Source: Chryseobacterium gleum (lineage in GTDB: Bacteria; Bacteroidota; Bacteroidia; Flavobacteriales_D; Sanyastnellaceae). Taken from it: 7,651 nt of DNA. Location: NCBI GenBank assembly GCA_943330925.2, contig CALQJP020000104.1, positions 1 through 7,651 on the forward strand. Reading direction: 5' to 3'. Below are positions 3,902 through 7,651 of this stretch, piece after piece. A program made the position numbers and the translations under genes. Position 1 is the stretch's first letter, and each line of letters begins with the position of its first letter. The notes beneath the pieces are model-generated. The model ran no database searches, had not been told where the DNA came from, and worked only from the letters and a program-made list of their open reading frames with translations.

Positions 3902-6619
3902 GTGCGTTCAACCCTACTTCTACTAGTGCTTTTGCTGCTTGCATTTTCGGGAATGGCAACGCACAACCGCGCGGGCGAGATAACCTATGAGCATGTAAGC
4001 GGCTTTACCTATCGGGTGCGTATCACAACCTACACGAAGCAGAGTGCCATAGCCGATCGAAATTCATTGAAAATACGCTGGGGCGATGAAGGGCCGAACG
4101 TTATGGAATCGCAGCTCGATAGTTTGTTTCGTACGAACCAGGTGTTGAACGTAGGCATCGATGTAAAACGCAATGAATACACGGGGCTGCACACCTATAG
4201 CGGACCCGGCACATTTACAATCTCGGTTGAAGACCCCAATCGAAATGCCGGTGTTTTGAACATCAACAACGGCGACCCAGGTACACCGGAGGCCGAGAAA
4301 ACATCTACGTCCGTGATGGCAGTTTTTGCAATTCGCTCTGTATTGGTAATTCGCCCCGGCAACAACGGCCACAACAACTCCATAAAGTTTCTGAACCCCC
4401 CATTACAAGACGCTTGCATATACCAGCCGTGGATTCATAACCCCGTTGCATACGATTCACTGGAAGGGGATCAATTGGTTTATTCATTGGTATCGTGCCT
4501 GGGACTCAATGCTGAGCCGCTCGACACTTGGGAGTCGCCTACAGATTACACGGATGACCCCAACGATGTATTCTCAATCAACGCAGAGAATGGAGATATT
4601 ACCTGGGACACTCCGCTTGTAGCGGGAGAGTACAATGTGGCCTTTGAAGTGAAGGAGTACCGCAACGGCATTTTCGTTGGATCGGTTGAGCGCGATATGC
4701 AGATAACGGTTGTGACCTGCGCGAACGTACCACCTGTAATTAATGAACTTCCTGATTATTGCATTGGTGCCGGTGAGTTGCTGCAATTCCAAGTGAGTTA
4801 CACCGACGAAAACGGAAGTGCTTTTCTGGTGAATGTGGACGCTTTGGGGGGGCCCATGACGGATGTTGACCACGTAGCCTTTTACGATGATGTGTCACGC
4901 TTTTTTACCTGGAATCCGCAGTGTGAAGAGGTACGAGCGGAGCCTTATTACGTTTCGTTTTTGGCAACCGACCAAGGGAACATACCCCTTACCGATGTAG
5001 AAACCGTGAGCATTCAAGTGGTTGCTCCGGCCGTTGAAAATCCGCAGGCGGAGGCGGTTGGTAACCAAATGAACCTCTCCTGGAATTTAACTCCCTGCTA
5101 TAGTGCCTTTGACACCGGAGAGCTCGACGACGTGCGCTACCTCGTTTACAGAAGAAACGGACTTTTTGGATTCGAACCCGACAATTGTGAGTTGGGAGTG
5201 CCGGAGTATACCGGTTATAGCTTCATTGGAGAGTCAGAAGGTGCGGGTAATAATTCGTACACCGACACCAGTGTTTTTTACGGCGGCATATACTGCTACA
5301 TGGTTGTAACGGTTTGGCCCGATGGTGCAATCAGCTACGCCAGCGAAGAATTTTGCGACACGGTAAACAAAGAGGTGCCTGTATTGACGAAGGTGAGCAT
5401 CGGAGTTACCGATGTTCTTTTAGGTGTCGACACAGTGCACTGGTCGAAGCCGTCCGACCTAGACACAACGCTGTTTCCGGGTCCATACATATACCGCTTG
5501 TTCTATTCAAACGAAGGAAACAACGTGGACAGTTTGCTTTTCACCACAGAGCCATTTGCATTGTTAGCTGAAGGCGACACCACCTTCATTCACTCGGAAA
5601 TCAATACGGTTTCCAGCGCTCATCGTTATCGCGTAGAAATTGGATCCACATCCATTGAGTTGGATGCGACTTCGGCCATTGCAGCTTCCATGTTGCTTCA
5701 GTTAATTCCGGGCGACAACCAGATGACGCTGAACATGGGCGCTTCAGTGCCTTGGACAAACTACGCTTATCGGATCTTCAGAAAAGACCCCGGAGCACTC
5801 GATTTTATAGAAATAGACACTGCCTATACCGTAAGTTACATTGATACCGGTTTGGTAAACAATCAACCCTATTGCTACAAAGTTTTAGCCCTAGGCTCTT
5901 ATTACGCCGACGACGTACCCGACCCGCTGTTCAACTGGAGTCAGGAAATTTGCGCCCAACCCTACGACCAGACACCTCCATGCCCGCCTGCCCTTACAAT
6001 GACCGACGATTGCATAGAAGCCATCGCAACACTTAGCTGGGGCAATGTGAGCGGATGCGCCGATGACATTGAAGGATATGTGGTGTATTACGCGCCTACT
6101 CTTTCAGACACGCTTACGTTGCTTACAACGCTCTACGGGGCCGCTGATACGACATTTATTTTCGATGGCTCCGAGCGCAACAATCCGACGAGCATTGCAG
6201 GGTGCTACGCAGTTGCTGCCTTCGATTCACTGAACCTGTGGCCCGATGGTAATCTCTACCGAAACATTAGTTCATTTTCGAATATCATCTGCATCGACAA
6301 TTGTCCGGAATACACACTGCCAAACATATTTTCACCCAATGGGGATGCGTTGAACGACGTGTTCGAGCCCTTCCCTTATCGCTATGTTGACCGCATTTCC
6401 ATGACCATTTACAATCGGTGGGGAGAAGCAGTTTTCGAAACAGAAGACCCCTCTATTCAATGGGATGGAAAGCACCGTGATTCAGGCAAGGCGTGCACTG
6501 ACGGAGCTTATTACTATGTCATTCGTGTCGACTTCATTCGACTTAGCGGCATTGAATCAAAATCGTATAGCGGGAATTTGCGCATCATCGGCGGCGATAC
6601 ATCTCCGCAAAATAATTGA
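3902..6619 (+). CDS. Secreted multi-domain adhesin-like protein with gliding-motility-associated (CHU_C, T9SS type B) C-terminal domain
   Basis: A 905-residue exported protein. Residues 1-19 are a signal peptide (R2, leucine-rich core, probable cleavage after GMA). The mature start THNRAGEITYEHVSG is typical of large Bacteroidota gliding-associated surface proteins. A beta-rich region follows (about 20-270), then a cadherin/PKD-like domain (about 271-378). Four fibronectin-III-like segments lie roughly at 380-491, 492-595, 596-690 and 693-803, with repeated Y-x-(V/I)-(Y/F)-(R/Y) strands and paired cysteines. The C-terminus (806-900) is the type B sorting domain, with LPNIFSPNGDALNDVF, IYNRWGEAVF, WDG and DGAYYYVI. 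Such domains direct export through the type IX system; surface attachment or release, and an adhesive role, are inferred. GTG 3902 is the first NTG after an in-frame TAG at 3857 and is needed for the signal peptide. A G7 run occurs at 4846-4852. The ribE start lies two bases after the stop. Confidence 0.9.
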   Translation: MRSTLLLLVLLLLAFSGMATHNRAGEITYEHVSGFTYRVRITTYTKQSAIADRNSLKIRWGDEGPNVMESQLDSLFRTNQVLNVGIDVKRNEYTGLHTYSGPGTFTISVEDPNRNAGVLNINNGDPGTPEAEKTSTSVMAVFAIRSVLVIRPGNNGHNNSIKFLNPPLQDACIYQPWIHNPVAYDSLEGDQLVYSLVSCLGLNAEPLDTWESPTDYTDDPNDVFSINAENGDITWDTPLVAGEYNVAFEVKEYRNGIFVGSVERDMQITVVTCANVPPVINELPDYCIGAGELLQFQVSYTDENGSAFLVNVDALGGPMTDVDHVAFYDDVSRFFTWNPQCEEVRAEPYYVSFLATDQGNIPLTDVETVSIQVVAPAVENPQAEAVGNQMNLSWNLTPCYSAFDTGELDDVRYLVYRRNGLFGFEPDNCELGVPEYTGYSFIGESEGAGNNSYTDTSVFYGGIYCYMVVTVWPDGAISYASEEFCDTVNKEVPVLTKVSIGVTDVLLGVDTVHWSKPSDLDTTLFPGPYIYRLFYSNEGNNVDSLLFTTEPFALLAEGDTTFIHSEINTVSSAHRYRVEIGSTSIELDATSAIAASMLLQLIPGDNQMTLNMGASVPWTNYAYRIFRKDPGALDFIEIDTAYTVSYIDTGLVNNQPYCYKVLALGSYYADDVPDPLFNWSQEICAQPYDQTPPCPPALTMTDDCIEAIATLSWGNVSGCADDIEGYVVYYAPTLSDTLTLLTTLYGAADTTFIFDGSERNNPTSIAGCYAVAAFDSLNLWPDGNLYRNISSFSNIICIDNCPEYTLPNIFSPNGDALNDVFEPFPYRYVDRISMTIYNRWGEAVFETEDPSIQWDGKHRDSGKACTDGAYYYVIRVDFIRLSGIESKSYSGNLRIIGGDTSPQNN

Positions 6620-6621
6620 GT

Positions 6622-7215
6622 ATGTTTTCAGGAATTGTAGAATCAATAGGCACTGTGGTGCGCATCGAACAAGAACAATCGAACGTGCACTTTACATTGA
6701 ACGCGGCGTTTGTGCATGAACTGGCCATCGACCAAAGCGTAGCACACAACGGGGTATGCCTTACCGTGGTAGCTATACAAAACGACCAATACACGGTGAC
6801 AGCGATTGCCGAAACATTGCAGCGAACCAACTTAGGGGAATGGAAAGTGGGTACTGAGGTGAACCTCGAGCGTTGCCTTCGTCTCTCTGACCGCATCGAT
6901 GGGCATATGGTGCAAGGTCATGTAGATACCACGGCAACTTGTGTGTTGGCAGAAGAAACCGATGGATCGTGGAAATACAGTTTTCAATACGAGCACAAGC
7001 CGGAGTGGACAACTGTGCCGAAAGGAAGCGTATGTGTAAATGGTGTTAGCCTAACCGTTGTTGATTCGGAAAAAGGCAGTTTCTCTGTTTGCATTATTCC
7101 CTACACCTACGAGCACACCAATTTCAGGCAACTACAAACTGGTCAGCACGTAAATCTGGAGTTCGACATCATAGGCAAGTATGTTATGCGGTACATGGCT
7201 ATTAATAACTTATAA
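6622..7215 (+). CDS. ribE: Riboflavin synthase, alpha subunit
   Basis: A 197-residue cytoplasmic enzyme that dismutates two 6,7-dimethyl-8-ribityllumazine molecules into riboflavin and 5-amino-6-ribitylaminouracil, the last step of riboflavin synthesis. It starts MFSGIVE, the diagnostic N-terminus whose Phe2 is part of the active site. The two lumazine-binding repeats are both present: the first carries NGVCLTV (43-49, with the conserved cysteine), the second VNGVSLTV (139-146, with the conserved serine). GHMVQGHVD (94-102) provides the family's conserved histidines, and FDIIGKYVMRYM near the end is the C-terminal helix needed for trimer formation. Length is normal. The ATG at 6622 is chosen over an upstream in-frame TTG (6616) because the family always begins MF-x-G. 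It begins two bases after the adhesin stop codon with no Shine-Dalgarno, so translation may be coupled. The symbol is also written ribC in some organisms. Confidence 0.97.
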   Translation: MFSGIVESIGTVVRIEQEQSNVHFTLNAAFVHELAIDQSVAHNGVCLTVVAIQNDQYTVTAIAETLQRTNLGEWKVGTEVNLERCLRLSDRIDGHMVQGHVDTTATCVLAEETDGSWKYSFQYEHKPEWTTVPKGSVCVNGVSLTVVDSEKGSFSVCIIPYTYEHTNFRQLQTGQHVNLEFDIIGKYVMRYMAINNL

Positions 7216-7226
7216 CACGACCCGCA

Positions 7227-7256
7227 TTTCGCTCATTCTCTGGGGTCTTACCTTCG
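7227..7256 (+). promoter_or_regulatory. Possible promoter for rseP
   Basis: TACCTTCG (7249-7256) differs from TAnnTTTG at one base, and TTTC (7227-7230) lies 18 bases upstream as a -33-like box. It is 18 bases before the rseP ATG, in the 59-base gap after ribE. GACCC/GGGTC in the same gap could form a weak 5-bp stem with a long loop; no terminator is evident. Confidence 0.35.
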
Positions 7257-7274
7257 CCCTACAATTAAACACGC

Positions 7275-7651
7275 ATGATTTTCGCGCTACAACTGCTACT
7301 GAGTTTGTCTATCCTGATCATTTTGCATGAGGGCGGACACTTCATACCGGCAAAGCTTTTCAAGACACGGGTAGAAAAATTCTATTTGTTTTTCGACCCT
7401 TATTTTTCTGTACTCAAAAAGAAAATTGGAGAAACGGAATACGGTATCGGCTGGCTGCCATTAGGCGGGTATGTGAAGATATCGGGCATGGTCGATGAGA
7501 GCATGGACAAAGAGCAAATGGCGAAGCCCGCAGAACCCTGGGAGTTTCGCGCTAAGCCCGCATGGCAGCGCCTCATCATCATGATTGGTGGTGTTGTGGT
7601 GAATGTGATTGTTGGTGTTGTAATCTATAGTGTCATTCTTTTCACCTACGG
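7275..7651 (+). CDS. rseP: RIP metalloprotease RseP (site-2 protease), N-terminal part, cut by window end
   Basis: The first 125 codons are present; the rest lies beyond the right edge. A first membrane helix (2-17) leads into the zinc motif HEGGH (18-22), where the histidines bind zinc and Glu19 is catalytic. It is followed by FIPAKLFKTRVEKFYLFFDP and, after the membrane-re-entrant region, WLPLGGYVKISGM (60-72). A second hydrophobic segment runs from about 103 to 124. These blocks are characteristic of the Bacteroidota RseP/M50 family. RseP cleaves transmembrane segments of anti-sigma factors and remnant signal peptides within the inner membrane, releasing envelope-stress sigma factors in well-studied species; the partner here is not in view. 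The first variable position of HExxH is glycine where I mostly recall leucine or phenylalanine. PDZ domains and the C-terminal active-site motif are expected downstream but not visible. The start ATG follows ribE by 59 bases, on the same strand. Confidence 0.92.
   Translation, partial: MIFALQLLLSLSILIILHEGGHFIPAKLFKTRVEKFYLFFDPYFSVLKKKIGETEYGIGWLPLGGYVKISGMVDESMDKEQMAKPAEPWEFRAKPAWQRLIIMIGGVVVNVIVGVVIYSVILFTY

Noticed and set aside
6616..6621. TTG start adding two residues to riboflavin synthase
   Set aside because: It would overlap the adhesin stop and add residues before the invariant MF-x-G start; ATG 6622 fits the family.

Overview
The window looks like chromosomal DNA of a Bacteroidota bacterium, probably Flavobacteriales (Cryomorphaceae-like); the order-level placement is only an inference. 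Three signs point there. A large secreted protein ends in a gliding-motility-associated C-terminal (CHU_C, type B type IX secretion) sorting domain. A lipoprotein and a small secreted protein resemble families I know only from Bacteroidota. Several upstream regions carry the Bacteroidota -7 promoter motif TAnnTTTG or a one-base variant of it, and Shine-Dalgarno sites are absent. There is no phage, IS, CRISPR or plasmid gene.

Left part, minus strand (1-1964). Reading leftwards from the middle: a tRNA-Arg(CCU) gene (1893-1964), a decayed second copy just downstream (1796-1876), a small secreted beta-barrel-like protein (1007-1606), a GNAT/FemAB-like acyltransferase (135-953), and the first codons of a nitroreductase-family protein that runs off the left edge (1-78).

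Middle (1965-3901). A 275-base gap between the divergent tRNA and the plus-strand genes holds the tRNA promoter, a UUCG hairpin and a terminator-like hairpin with no plus-strand gene before it. Then comes a likely two-gene operon: a conserved lipoprotein of unknown function (2240-3139) and a four-cysteine secreted protein (3163-3591), closed by a strong G/C-rich terminator. The next 310 bases are non-coding and contain a three-copy 41-bp tandem repeat built from CGAAT boxes at nearly helical spacing.

Right part, plus strand (3902-7651). A 905-residue secreted multi-domain adhesin-like protein starts at a GTG a few bases after a good -7 element. Two bases after its stop begins riboflavin synthase (ribE), and 59 bases later the site-2 protease RseP, cut by the right edge. 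The riboflavin synthase is the one firmly assigned metabolic enzyme; the adhesin and RseP both concern the cell envelope.

I do not see a clearly new multi-gene system. The best leads are the pseudo-tRNA with a perfect palindrome in place of its anticodon-stem half, the orphan terminator/leader region, the phased CGAAT array, the possible leaderless starts, and the lipoprotein/secreted-protein pair of unknown function.
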